A stretch of 64,000 nt of DNA from positions 23,675,374 to 23,739,373 of the forward strand of contig CM070580.1 of NCBI GenBank assembly GCA_036346355.1, read 5' to 3'. The notes below the pieces were generated by a model. It was not told where the DNA came from, made no database searches, and saw only the letters and a program-made list of their open reading frames with translations. This stretch comes from Rhipidocladum racemiflorum. Taxonomy: Eukaryota; Streptophyta; Magnoliopsida; Poales; Poaceae. This document shows, piece by piece, positions 1 through 11,300 of the stretch. Position numbers and translations under genes: made by a program. How positions within the stretch are numbered: position 1 is the first letter of the stretch; the number at the start of each line of letters is the position of its first letter.

Positions 1-478
1 TCAAGCTCTATCTCTAACAGCAGCGTCAAGTTACCCCGTCACGTAGCGCTTCGACAAGCAAAATATGAGTAGCTACCAAGGTGCCAAATTTTGTCTTCAA
101 CTCGCATCTCGTCACCCTCCGAAATCCAAAATTTCGGTGAAATCTCGTTATTTTGACGAAATTCGAACAAAATTAAAAAAAGAGTAAAATTCAAAAATCT
201 GATAAATTTTGGAACAAAATTTCTGAAAATTTCGGTCTAAAATGACCAAAATTTTGATAAAATTAACCAAAAAATTGTCCTTTTTTAACACCTGTGGAAT
301 GACCTTCTGAAACTCTAAAAAAACTAGAAAAATGGCATATGGCATGAAAATGAGAAGAGTGAGTTGGTTGATAGCCAAGTTAAGGTTCATCCCGCCCTGG
401 GGCCTGGGATCGACTTCCATAGTGGCGTATCCAGAAAATTGAAACGAGGAGGGCTAAAACTGAGACCTCCAAAACTAA

Positions 479-479
479 T

Positions 480-510
<31 letters not shown>

Positions 511-528
511 ATATAATATAATATAATT
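479..528. repeat. TA-rich microsatellite
   Basis: Run of TATATATA and ATAAT units inside the hAT element, visible directly. No other role is suggested by context. Confidence 0.7.
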
Positions 529-596
529 TTTCCATAACATAGAACAGTTGTATATAATGTAAGCATATAACAATACAAAAAATAATGTACCGATCA

Positions 597-972
597 TTAC
601 TTCTGAAGAGTTGATAGTTGATATTTACGTATTTTCATGTTCTGAAAACGCTGCAAAATATCTACCATGTCTATCTTTGAAAATATGTCCCACTCAATGT
701 AGCATACCATGAGATCATTTAGCCAATCATCACTTATCTTATTACACAAATCTATCTTGATAATTTTCATTGCCGAGAAAGCCTTTTTCAACTGTAGTTG
801 TGCCCATAGGTAAAACTAATGCTAATTCAATAAATCTATAGACCAATGGATAAACGACATGCCTCTTTTCCTTGACCCATACAACATACATGGGTATTTG
901 GAATTTTGGATTGACCCATACAACATACATGAGTGTGTAAACTAATTTACTAATCTGTAAACTAATCTTCAT
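597..972 (-). pseudogene. hAT transposase C-terminal dimerisation domain remnant
   Basis: Minus-strand reading gives VYPLVYRFIELALVLP followed, after a frameshift near 785, by AFSAMKIIK and DDWLNDLMVCYIE. This is the signature order of the hAT C-terminal dimerisation domain in TTF-type zinc-finger hAT transposases (hydrophobic LPV-type stretch, ERAFSAMK-type motif, then a YIE end). Everything upstream (zinc finger, catalytic domain) is missing. A short direct repeat containing CCATACAACATACATG (around 875-930) has also expanded the region. It is the decayed gene of the enclosing hAT element and cannot be functional. Confidence 0.7.
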
Positions 973-1839
973 GGCCTTATGGAGTAATGGGTGTAATTGT
1001 GTAAACTGATTACTAATCTAGTAATCTGTAAACTGATGACCGATGAACTGATCGGAACTCGGAAGACGAGCGGTCGGCCGCACAAGCGCACAGCTACGAA
1101 TACGATCATCTCAGGCTAGCCTAACTAGTTTGCAACTTTGCATCATGATGGAACTGGAACACATGGGAATAGATCATGGATGTGCATACCTGAGAGAACG
1201 GGCCAACGAGGAGGGAGATTGCCAGATTGGTCTCAGGCTCTCAGCGACGGCCAAAGGGTCAAACGGCCAGCCGCGTACACGAAGGGCAAGCGAAGCGATT
1301 GCGTACCACGTACACGGAGCCAGCCGGCCGGACGATTCATCCTTCATTCACAGATGGGCCATATACACGTATTATACGGTCCATATAAGATGTCTGGTGG
1401 GGCTTCAACCCAACTGTGCCCCACCAGCAGTTCGGCCTGTGGACTCCCATGTTGAGCGACAATTTTTCAACTCTTGTCTGCAGCCAACAAAAAATTTAAT
1501 TGCAGCAGAACAATTTTTCCAACTGACGTAAGCAACGTTGTTGTAAAGTATTAGACTAGTTATCCCTTATATAATTTTCACACGTCCAGTCCAAATCCGG
1601 TACTACCAACACTAAATCCGGTCTTACGAGCAATATTTGCAACCAAATCTCGGTGAAAAAAAAAACAAAATTTCGGTCAGAATTGATGAATCCCGCCAAA
1701 ATTTTCGAAAGCACTGTAGCAATTTGATTTTATTTTCAAATTTTTAGTTTGTCAAGATTATGAATCTCAAGGGTCTGAAATCGAAGATTTTGCCAACATT
1801 TCGTGAAAATTTGTCGGGATTTTGAACCTTGGTAGTTAC

Positions 1840-2280
1840 CATGGTTCAAAATCTCGTCGAGATTTCGGTCATCTCAGCCGAAATTTCGTTATCCGATAGG
1901 GACCGAGATACTAAATATTGGTCGAATAAAAAAAATTCAAAATGCTACAGTACTTTCTAAATCTTGGCGTGATCTCGGCAATTTTGGACGAAATCTCGGA
2001 TATTTTGATCGCTTTTCAATTTTTATGGGCCGGATTTGATTGGATTTGTGGTAAAGACTATCCACAAAAAAAATAAAAAAATTTGATATGTTTTTTACTA
2101 TTTTTTAAAAGTTTAGAAGTTGATCAAGATCTTGAAAATTTCGGTCAAAACCTCGGTAATTTCGACCAATATCTCGACAATCACGGTTAAAAAATGAATT
2201 TAAATTTAAATTTTTAGATTTTATCTAAAATTTATTTAAAATTTTAAAATTTCATAAAAAAAATTAGATTTTAACCACCT
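1840..2280. repeat. hAT-like terminal and subterminal repeat fragment
   Basis: Directly beside the hAT element, CATGGTTCAAAATCTCG resembles the same terminal repeat. It is followed by repeated ATTTCGGT, CTCGGT and CGAGAT motifs. It looks like the end of a related element inserted next to the first. No opposite terminus or target duplication was found, so it is called only as a fragment. The rest is AT-rich with no coding signal. Confidence 0.35.
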
Positions 2281-2472
2281 TTAAAATATACTAGTAATAT
2301 TTGCGCGCTCCTCCGTACCGTGCGAAATTTAATCTAGGTTTTTTCCCCCGGAAAAAAGGCAGGAAGTTATAAGTGTTTTTTTGTTCGTTTGGGTTTTTTT
2401 TGAGAAAAATACGCTGGGTAGGAATCGTCGACGAATCTGCGTAACAACGGCCCTTCTTGCAAAAAAAAAATA

Positions 2473-2880
2473 CATATTCCGAAAAATACTAGATTTCGAG
2501 TTGCCAAAAAAATTATAGACGCCAAGCTTAACACCTTATGCGTTCATCGGGTAATATTACATGTTTTGAAAAATATTAGAGTTCGGGTTGTCAAAAAAAT
2601 TATAGACGCCAAGTGTAACACCCTATGTGTTCACCGGGTTATAATACATGTTTTGGAAAATATAAGAGATCGAGTTGCAAAAGAAACTATAGATACCAAG
2701 TTTAACACACTATGCGTTAACCGAGTAATACATGCTCCAAAAAATATCAGAGATGCCAACATTCTTTTGTCAAGTTTAACACTCTACGCGTTCATCGAGT
2801 AATAATACATGTTTCGAAAAATATTAGAAATCGAGTTGGGGAAAAAAAATCTAGAAACCAGAGATCGAGTTGGAAAAAAA
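2473..2880. repeat. degenerate ~87-bp tandem repeat
   Basis: Four to five imperfect units are visible. Each contains a GAGTTG-type core (2497, 2584, 2672 and about 2832), then ATAGACGCCAAG, TTAACACC, TATGCGTTCATCGGGTAAT and ACATGTTTTG. Spacing between the first three cores is 86-88 bp; the fourth is shortened. An open frame of 78 codons across it is incidental to the periodicity. The origin is unknown; it may be internal to a transposable element. Confidence 0.7.
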
Positions 2881-3254
2881 AAGTCTAGAGATAGAGTTGT
2901 ATATAAATTTCTGCTGACGAAAATATTTCTTCCGCGAAAAATGGAGAAATGACCTAAACGTAAGAAACGAGGATCTTTTTGTTAAATTTTCGGACCTGTT
3001 CGCTATCTTGAATAATTAGAAAAGAGCTCGTTCGAGATTTGTATTTAACGGGGGTATTTTTTTTGTAAAGTAATGAACCAGGGACCCGAACGCAATTTAG
3101 AAACGCTTTTCTTGTCCTAGCAAAAAATCACGAAGGACCTGTCTGTAAGTTACAAATACCTGTACATAATTTAAAGAAAGAGAGGGACTTTTTCACAAAA
3201 AGCCAAGGAATGACACGTGGAGGCATTGGTTGGCCTCTAATTCCTTTCCTTATA
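2881..3254. other. gene-free AT-rich stretch
   Basis: I see no coding exon, RNA gene or defined repeat here, only AT-rich sequence between the tandem repeat and the Harbinger derivative. Confidence 0.5.
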
Positions 3255-3860
3255 AGAGCATCTCCAGCAAATGCCCATAAAACAGGGTCCCTATTTTGGA
3301 TTTATGAACTCACCCTATTTTTTGGGTTTTTGTTTTCAGAGCACAAGTTCAGCAACAGACTCTATTTTACTTTTTCTCCTATTTTGACATATCCGCTACG
3401 TATAATCTTCATTTGATACCACTAAAATTCAATCAAAAATATTTGTAATATATAAAACATAAGCATATTAACATTTACAATTTAAAAACATGATATTTCA
3501 AATTTAAATTTAAAATTTCTAAAACATGATAAATAGATAAATAGAAACTCCGAACAATGAATCAAACTACGAAGCGCTGTGAATTGCCCACAAATGCTTA
3601 ATAAGATCATCTCGAAGCCTCTCATGTATTTCTCTGTCTTCAATAATAGATGATGTACTCGTGACCCTGGGAATTAGGCCTGAGGAGGCAAATTTAGGGG
3701 CTTGAGTTGGGGTTTTCAAGGAATTGAGGCTAAGGAGGCAAATTTAGAGGCCTACTAAATTTAGGGGTTTGAGTTGGGACCCTGCTGAATCTGTTTTTTT
3801 TACTATACTTCCTATTTTAAAGTTTAAGAACTGATTTAGGTGTTCTGCTGGAGATGCTCT
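3255..3860. mobile_element. PIF/Harbinger-type deletion derivative
   Basis: Perfect 15-bp terminal inverted repeats AGAGCATCTCCAGCA at 3255-3269 and its complement at 3846-3860. The interior retains the C-terminal tail of a Harbinger nuclease on the minus strand (3568-3645). It also holds a short duplicated motif containing GGAGGCAAATTTAG (about 3685 and 3737). I could not define a clean 3-bp TTA/TAA target duplication at the ends. It lies about 310 bp upstream of the likely start codon of the PHD/GNAT gene, so it may contribute promoter or leader sequence. Confidence 0.6.
3568..3645 (-). pseudogene. Harbinger transposase C-terminal remnant
   Basis: Minus strand encodes EIHERLRDDLIKHLWAIH then a stop. 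This matches the typical C-terminal end of plant PIF/Harbinger DDE nucleases (H-x2-L-x2-DL-x2-HLW). Nothing else of the transposase is present. It is a fossil that identifies the enclosing element. Confidence 0.6.
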
Positions 3861-4172
3861 GAGGTGTTAATTTGAAACCTCCGTGGCCACCTACCAAACC
3901 AAACCAGAGCACGCTTGGCTCGAGCGGTGACAGCCCACGCACGCCCTCCCTCCGCCTCATTTCGCTTCGCTTCCTCGTTGATTTTTTTAGCAGAAATAAG
4001 GAACCCACCCCCCTTCGAGGGCTTCGTCGCGGCCGGCGGCTACGCCTGCGCCGCCTACTCCGACTGCGGTTACCGCGGCAAGGTTTGGGAGCTACCTTGG
4101 CGAAGCGGTCCGCAGCTGGATGGGCTTCAGGCTGTCGTCGTGACAACGGAGCAGGAGCCTCAGACCCTGGAT

Positions 4173-7100
4173 ATGGTGACCGAGGAGGAGAGGGCCGTAC
4201 TGTGTCTTCTTGATTTGAGGTGAGCCATTCTGCGCCTGCTATGTGTTTGGAACTCATTGTGTAGCGGTGTTATTTCATAGGCATATTGGGCCTTTTCTGG
4301 TGGGTTGGGGGGGGGGGTGAATTCGATAGTAAGCCGATGCAATTGAAGAAGCAATTGACCCAAAGTGAGGAATTGTGCTGTGTGCAGTGGTAAAATCAGA
4401 GCTCATTGCAAGAATCGTTTCAGTCCTAATGCCTTCCTTTTGAGCAGGGCAAGTAGTTCAGCGACCGAGTCGGATCCTATGCACGGCGTTGGAGGGCCTG
4501 CTGCAGAGGAGATTGAGAATGTGGTCGGTGATGACCAAGCAATGCCTGATGTGGAAAAGATAAGGAATGCAGCGGGTGAGCAACCTATGGATAGTTGTTT
4601 GTTGACAACCACTCCTGTTAAAGTGCGAGTGACAGAAACGAATTATCAGCCAGAAAGTTTCCTCAACGATGTAAGAGGATTGCTATCCACTGGGCTTCTT
4701 GAAGGTTTCAGGGTGACCTACAGGAAGAATGAGGTGCATTTAGTTCCTTCAGGCAGTAGAATTGTAGATTCGGCATGAAATGCTGATTGAAAACCTATAG
4801 TTTTGATTTATCTAAAGAACAGCATATTCGTTTCATTTTATCGTTAGGTGGAGATGACCGGACGTATAAAAGGACAGGGATATTCTTGTGGCTGCTCGGA
4901 GTGTGGTTACAGTAACGTGAGCTTTCTGTTATCTGCAATACTTGCTTCGTAATTTTCATGTTTGTCCCCGTAAATTGACTGAAAAACTTAACCCGTTCTT
5001 GTGATGTTTGATAAATTGTAGGTAATGAATGCATGTGAGTTTGAACAGCATTGTGGTGAGTCATCCAACAACCAAAATGATCACATCTTCTTGGACAGTG
5101 GAATTTCTCTTTATAGGGTGATTCAAGCACTAGGATTAACCAGACTTTACTTGCTTGGGGAATTGATCGAAGAACAGATTGGTCTCCCTCCGAATCTTGT
5201 TCAATATGAAAAGTGGAAAGGTATTTTGATGAGCACCTAAGGCTTTATTTCTTTTTTTTGTAGGATCTGCTAATCTTTTTGTTGGCCTATCTTTTCGATT
5301 TTGTTGATCATCTAGCATCGTTTCAAGTGGGAAAGAATGATTTTGATGTTGCGGCTTCAGATCCTTGTTCAATTCAAAGGTATGTTACTGTACTTGCAAA
5401 ATTTCAGTGGGCCTTCTATTCAGATTGCACAAATACCCATTGGTGTGCCTTAATGTTTGCAAAACCTCTTTATGTTATATGGTCTTTACACATTGTTTTG
5501 GGGCCTGAACTTTTAAAGAAGCTTGATAATACCATAAACCAAGGAAGGATGTCTTAATGCCATACATTTATCAATGCAGATGGTACCTAACTTTATGCTA
5601 GCTTCAGAGTTTAAGCTCCTCCAAAGCCCAAGTAGGATCTTACTGATTTAGAACAAGCTTATTCTTTAGTCTTTACCAAATACCTTTTTTTTTTTTATCA
5701 AGTACCTTTAGGTATCATAATCTGCCACATACTGACTTTGGCTTTCTTTAAATCTCCACTGCTAGTTCGCAAGAGTCGGATGCAGGAAAGACAAGTCATA
5801 TAGCTCTAGCTACTACTTTAGCATATTCCTTGAAAGGAGCTACTCCCACCAGTCACAAATAGTTGTCGTTTTGGAAATAGGTACAGTCAAACTTTCGAAA
5901 CTTTGACCGTCAATATCTTTTTAAATATTTAAATTAGATACATAAAAATTATATGTGTAGATTTGTCTCAAAAAGTACTTCTATAATATCATAACTTATT
6001 GGGTTTTTAAATGTATTATAATAGAAATTAGTGGTTAAAGCTATGTTTTTGGAGACCATGTCGATGTCTAAAACGACAACTATTTGTGACCGGAGAGAGT
6101 ACTAGTAACGATAGCTCAAACCAGCTCTTCCAAAGTCCAAGCATAATCTTACTATTTTAGAACAAACTTTAGTCTTTACAAAATACCTTTTTTTTATGAA
6201 GTACATTTAGGTATCATAATCTGCAACAGACTGACTTCGGCTTATTTTAAAACTAAACTGCTAGTTCACAAGGGTCGGCTGCAGGAAGGACAAATCATAT
6301 AACTCTAGCTACTTCTTTGGCATATTCGTTGAACAAATCTACTAGCAATGACAGCTCAAACCTGAACTGGCGTGCGTTCAAGAGGCGATCTGATAGGCTG
6401 TTTAAACGAGGTGGCACTGAGACTTTGGCTCCAACGTTGAGTAGGAGCCCTGAGAAAGGAACTTCTGGTCTATCTACGGGCACTTCAATGCAGAATGGCA
6501 CTGAAGATTCTCCTAGCGAGAGCACGGCAGGTCCTCTCGGTACCAATGGTATGAAGCATAATTTTGCTGGACCTGTTGCAGTAATGTCCACCTCTACAGA
6601 ACGTGATCCCATAAATCTAACACTTTCTTTTATCAAGTCCAGTTACAATCATTCAAGAGCCACCCCCGGACCACAGCGTGGACTCAAAGTCAACGGAGTT
6701 AGGTCAACGAAAAAGGAGGTAAAAGGTTAAACCTACAGTATTTTCTTAACATTTTTCATATTTAGGGGATCTTGCTACAAGCAATGGAGAAAGCTCCATA
6801 CTTTCACATGCCATTAGCTATGTATCACCGATACGGAATACCGGTGTGGTGATACGGTATTTTCCAAAAATAAAGATACGGTGCTACAGTGATTATATAT
6901 GTATTTAATAATCAGAAAAATGTGAAGAGGCTATGATATATTGAGACAATGAGATTACATTGATGAAATATTGAAATATGTACATTCCTAAGATTCCTTG
7001 CCTCCTTTCCTAGAGGCTATAACGTTACCATTCCTATAATAGATTGAGAGAATGAGGCTATAACAATACCAGCTTCATGCGGATTAGGGATTTGAGAGCT

Positions 7101-8383
7101 TCCACTTGCCATCCCTAGAGCAAAAGGCTAGACCAACTCATACGAGACCACAACATACTACCAGTCTACTAGACAAAGGAGGAAGGGAGCAACTGGGAGG
7201 AAGGAAACAATGGTTGGCGGCAGATTTGACCTCCAGGCAGCAGTGGCGGTGGGCTCGACCTCCAACTTGTGGTGGTGGCAGTGGCTGCAGCGTCTGGCAT
7301 CGGTGATGTGAGAGTGGAGATGGGAGAGGCAGCGGCTTGTGTTTGCTTCATTTGATGAGAGAGGCAGAGGGTTAGGGTTAAGAGTAGTAGTAATACATAT
7401 GAGGAGGGGATAGATGTGCTGAGCTGCTGTTGGGCTTCAAAAAGGAGGGGTTTTGGGCCTGAAGGATCGGTGGAGTATTGCGGAATATCGAGAAGTATTG
7501 GTGATTATTTTTATTAATTTTAAAAACTGAAATTCACTGATCCTTCAGGCCCAAAAAGGATCGCGAAGGATCGCCGTATCGGGGGAGGATCGCGTAGCAG
7601 TACTGCAGTTTTGTGAAGGATCGGTGATTCATAGGCAATTAGTCTGAAATGATGCATAACTCGTGAATCCTTTTTCTTTTATTTTTACCTCAGGGATCAC
7701 TCTTTGCACCCGCTGCTTTTCAAGGAGGGCGGTCTACCAGACCATGCTTTGTTAACTTACAAGTTGAAGAATGGAGAGGTCCTCTAGATAGTTGCATGAA
7801 CTATGTTTTCTCTTTTCCGCAACACTAAAATTTGTAACACACTTAATAGCACTCGCACTTCCCTGTTTTGTAGGTTTCAAAGCAAGGCTATAAACAAGGG
7901 ACAGTTATAGTCTGTGATTGCTGCAATGAAGAGGTAACTATCTCAAACTTAGCAATTAGCAAAGTTTTATTTCTAGGGTATTTTTATTCTGCTCAAGGAC
8001 CAATGGAGGGTTGTGCTGTTCTCTTTTGACTCCAGTTTACTCCTTCACAATTTGAAGAGCACGCTGGAATGGGGAGAAGACGTCAACCGTAAGAACCACC
8101 ATTTTACACAGAAACTGCGCCTAGCTTGAACCTATCACTCGTATAAGAGTTATCGAGTTCTTGAAAGTGTCATTCATGAAAGTGCTTTTAATAACCCAAA
8201 GGATCTCTTGAGTGTTTTAGTTCGATTACATGGAGGGTTTTTATGGTTTCAGGTACCGTAGAATTTATACTTCAGAAGGATTGACACTTCATGAGCTGGC
8301 ACTAAAATTGCAAGATGGTTTAAATTCAAATGGAATCGGCAGTGCTAATTTCCCCACCATTGATGAACCCCCTAACCTTACTT
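4173..8383 (+). CDS. 5' half of the PHD/GNAT gene: tandem TDBD-type modules
   Basis: Exons 2-4 read LLSTGLLEGFRVTYRKNE, then GRIKGQGYSCGCSECGYSN, then EFEQHCGESSNNQNDHIFLD and SLYRVIQALG. This is the TDBD-type module (G-x2-C-x-C, FE-x-H, NIY/HIFLD, SL) found upstream of the PHD fingers in this plant family. Exons 7-10 repeat the module: FKEGGLPDHALLTYKLKNGE, GYKQGTVIVCDCCNEE, TPSQFEEHAGMGRRRQP, then IYTSEGLTLHELALKLQDG. Exon 6 is a long low-complexity Ser/Thr/Pro-rich linker. The half ends at donor 8383 in phase 1. If the long intron were not spliced, this half alone would lack the PHD finger and the acetyltransferase domain. Confidence 0.8.
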
Positions 8384-11300
8384 GTAAGTTGCTGTTTATT
8401 TCTTAGAATAAAACCAAGTGCCATTGTGCTTTCTTTTAGTTTATATGTTCTATTTTGATGGGCTATCATTCATGTGTTATGAATAGCACTTGTATTCAAC
8501 GTGGGGCCAATGGGCTAGTATATATACATGTACATGAGGGTATAAAGGGAAAGCCTATATTAGGCAATATCTATACAAGGATATAAAGGGATACTGTCTA
8601 ACATCCCCCCTCAAACTCATGGTGGATTGACAATATTGAGTTTGGAGAGATAAAAGTTATGATAAGCTCTAGTTTGTGTCTTCGTGAAGAAATCTGCCAA
8701 CTGGAGCTCTGAAGACATACTGAAGAGCCACAACCTGATCCTGTACCTGTGAACGCATATAAGAAACATCAACACCAATATGCTTGGTGAGTTCATGCTT
8801 CACTGGATCTCAAGTAATGCTGATAGCACCCGTACTGTTAGATAAAAGAGGAGTCGGTGTAGAGACAGAAACACCAAAATCCTCAAGTAACCACCGTAGC
8901 CAAGTAACCTCTGCTGTCAAAAGGGCCATAGCTCGCAACTCAGCCTCAGCACTCGAACGAGAAACTGTTGTCTGCTTCTTAGTCTTCCAAGCAATGAGAG
9001 AACCAACAAGAAAAACACAGTAAGCAGAAAGAGACCGACGATCAGCATGATCACTAGCCCAGGTAGCATCAGAGTATGCCTGGAGCTGCAAAGAGCTGGA
9101 GCGTGGAAAGAAAAGACGACGAGAGATAGTTTCACGAAGATATCGTAGAACACGAAGAAGATGATTAGTGGAGCTGAGTGGGAGCAGCAACAAACTAACT
9201 CAATATATAGACTGGATACGAAATGTCAAGATGAGTGATACCAAGGTATACAAGACTCCCAACTAGATTGTGATAGTGATTAGGATCCTCAAGAGGTTCA
9301 CCACCAGTAGATCGAAGGTGAACATTGAGCTCTATGGGAGTCTCAGTTGTACAATGATCAATGAGAGAAACACGATCAAGAAGATCTTGGATATACTTTT
9401 CTTGGGAGAGAAAGAAGCCCTCAGATGTAGAAGAAACCTCAATTCTAAGAAAGTAGCGAAGAGGACCTATATCGAACATGAGAAACTGCTCATTGAGACG
9501 AGCCTTGACAAAGGCAATATACTGAGAATCATCTCCAATACTGATCACGTCATCAACATACAGAAGAAGAGTTCGACCTCGAGAAGAAGTGTGAACAAAG
9601 AGCGCAGGATCATGAGTACTTGCAGAAAAACTAGCTGCAGAGATCACAGAAGAAAAACGCTCAAACCAAGCACGAGGGGCTTGCTTTAAGCCCATAAAGA
9701 GAGCGACGAAGACGACAAACCATGCCCTCAGAAACAAAATACCTCGGTGGTGGCTGCATATAGACCTCCTCATGCAGTTCACCATTAAGAAAGGCATTCT
9801 TGACATCAAGCTGAGAGATGGACCACTCACGGACAAAAGCCACAGCAAGTAGAGTGCGAACAGTGGTCATGTGAGCCACATGTGCAAAAGTCTCATCATA
9901 ATCATGACCATACTCTTGCTGAAAACCACGCACCACAAGACGAGCCTTGTAGCGCTCAAGAGAACTATTAAAGCGAGTCTTAATCTTTTAGACCCACTTG
10001 CATGTAATGGGACGGACACGTGGAGAAAGTTGTATAAGATCCCACGTGCCGGTACGCTCAAGGGCAGCAAGCTCCTCCGCCATTGCATGCTACCATTCCT
10101 GATGAATAACAGCACCACGGTAAGAAGTCGGCTCGGCCAGAGCTGCACCAACAAAGCCAATGCGCTCAGGAGTCCGAATAGACTGTCGATCGCGAAGAGC
10201 ATATCGAGGAGGAGACACTGAAGAAGATGGCTCATCAGAAGAAGATGGCACATAAGAAGATTCCTCAGCTTGCGGACAACAAGTGTAGTATAGAGGATAG
10301 GAAGGAACAATATCTGAAGAAACCTTTGGAGGAGAGGTTGGTGGTGAAGAAACCGGCGATAAAGGAGACACCGATTGTGAAAGAGGAAAAGTGACAACTG
10401 GAGTATCAGGAAAAGTCAGGAAAAACAGTGGCTCAACAAGAGATGTAGGAGAGGAAGAAGAACGAGGATAGAAGGGACGAGACTCATCAAAAGTGACATC
10501 TCGTGAGATCAGCATCCGTCGGCCAACAGGATCCCAACAACGATATCCTTTATGCTCAACACTGCATCCCAGAAAGGCGCACTCAAGAGACTGAGCAGTC
10601 AGCTTGGTGCGTTCACGAGGTGCAAGAAGAACATAGCACCCCCCCCCCCCCAAAAAAAAAAAAGGCAAAGTCCAGAATAATCAGGAGGCATGCCACAAAG
10701 ACGATCCATTGGAATCCCACCCTTAAGAGCAGAAGAAGGTTAGATATTGGTCAAGTAGGTGACAGTGGAAACAGCCTCAGCCTAGAAGTGAGGTGGAATA
10801 GCGGAAGCAAGCATAAGAGCACGAGCTGTCTTAAGAAGATGACGATGCTTGCGCTCAGCCATACCATTCTGAGTATGAGCAGATGACATGAAAACTGGAA
10901 AAGAGTGCTCTGCGTAGCAAGAAAAGCTCGAAGAGCTCCTGACAGATACTCCCCTGCCGAGTCAGCACGAAGAATACGAATGTGAGAATCAAACTGAGTA
11001 CGAATCATAGTGGCAAAAATCTTGTAGATGGATAGAACCTCACTACGAGAGGACATAAAATATATCCAAGTGTGGCGAGAGAAATCATGTATAAAAAGAA
11101 TATAATATTTGTGACCCCCTTTTGAAACAAAAGGAGCCGGACCCCAAACATCAGAATGAACAAGGTTAAAAGGACGCTGGGATACACTCACTAGAAGGAT
11201 ATGGGAGCTGTAGCTGTTTGCCAAGCTTACAACCCGTACAATGTAAATAGACATCATCAGACACAGAGCCTAAAAGACCACGACGAACTAAAGGAGACAG

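Larger units (their letters stand above)
77..1831. mobile_element. hAT transposon with 8-bp target duplication
   Basis: The ends are imperfect inverted repeats: CAAGGTGCCAAATTTTG on the left and the complement of CGGGATTTTGAACCTTG on the right. The flanks are GTAGCTAC (69-76) and GTAGTTAC (1832-1839), a 7/8 match, as expected for the 8-bp target duplication of hAT elements. The interior has many subterminal ATTTCGGT/ACCGAAAT motifs and a decayed transposase 3' end on the minus strand (597-972). A GC-richer block at about 1060-1460 has no recognisable product. The element is non-autonomous as it stands. The termini are my reading of short repeats, but the TSD and internal hAT homology agree. 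Confidence 0.65.

Noticed and set aside
1130..1531. 133-codon plus-strand ORF
   Set aside because: Overlaps another frame of 105 codons in a GC-rich patch inside a hAT element; no domain, no splice or start context.
6711..6726. Donor GAG|GTAAAAG at 6718 for exon 6
   Set aside because: Gives a phase that does not fit the next exon (7694); the upstream donor AG|GTCAAC at 6702 keeps the frame, though usage is untested.
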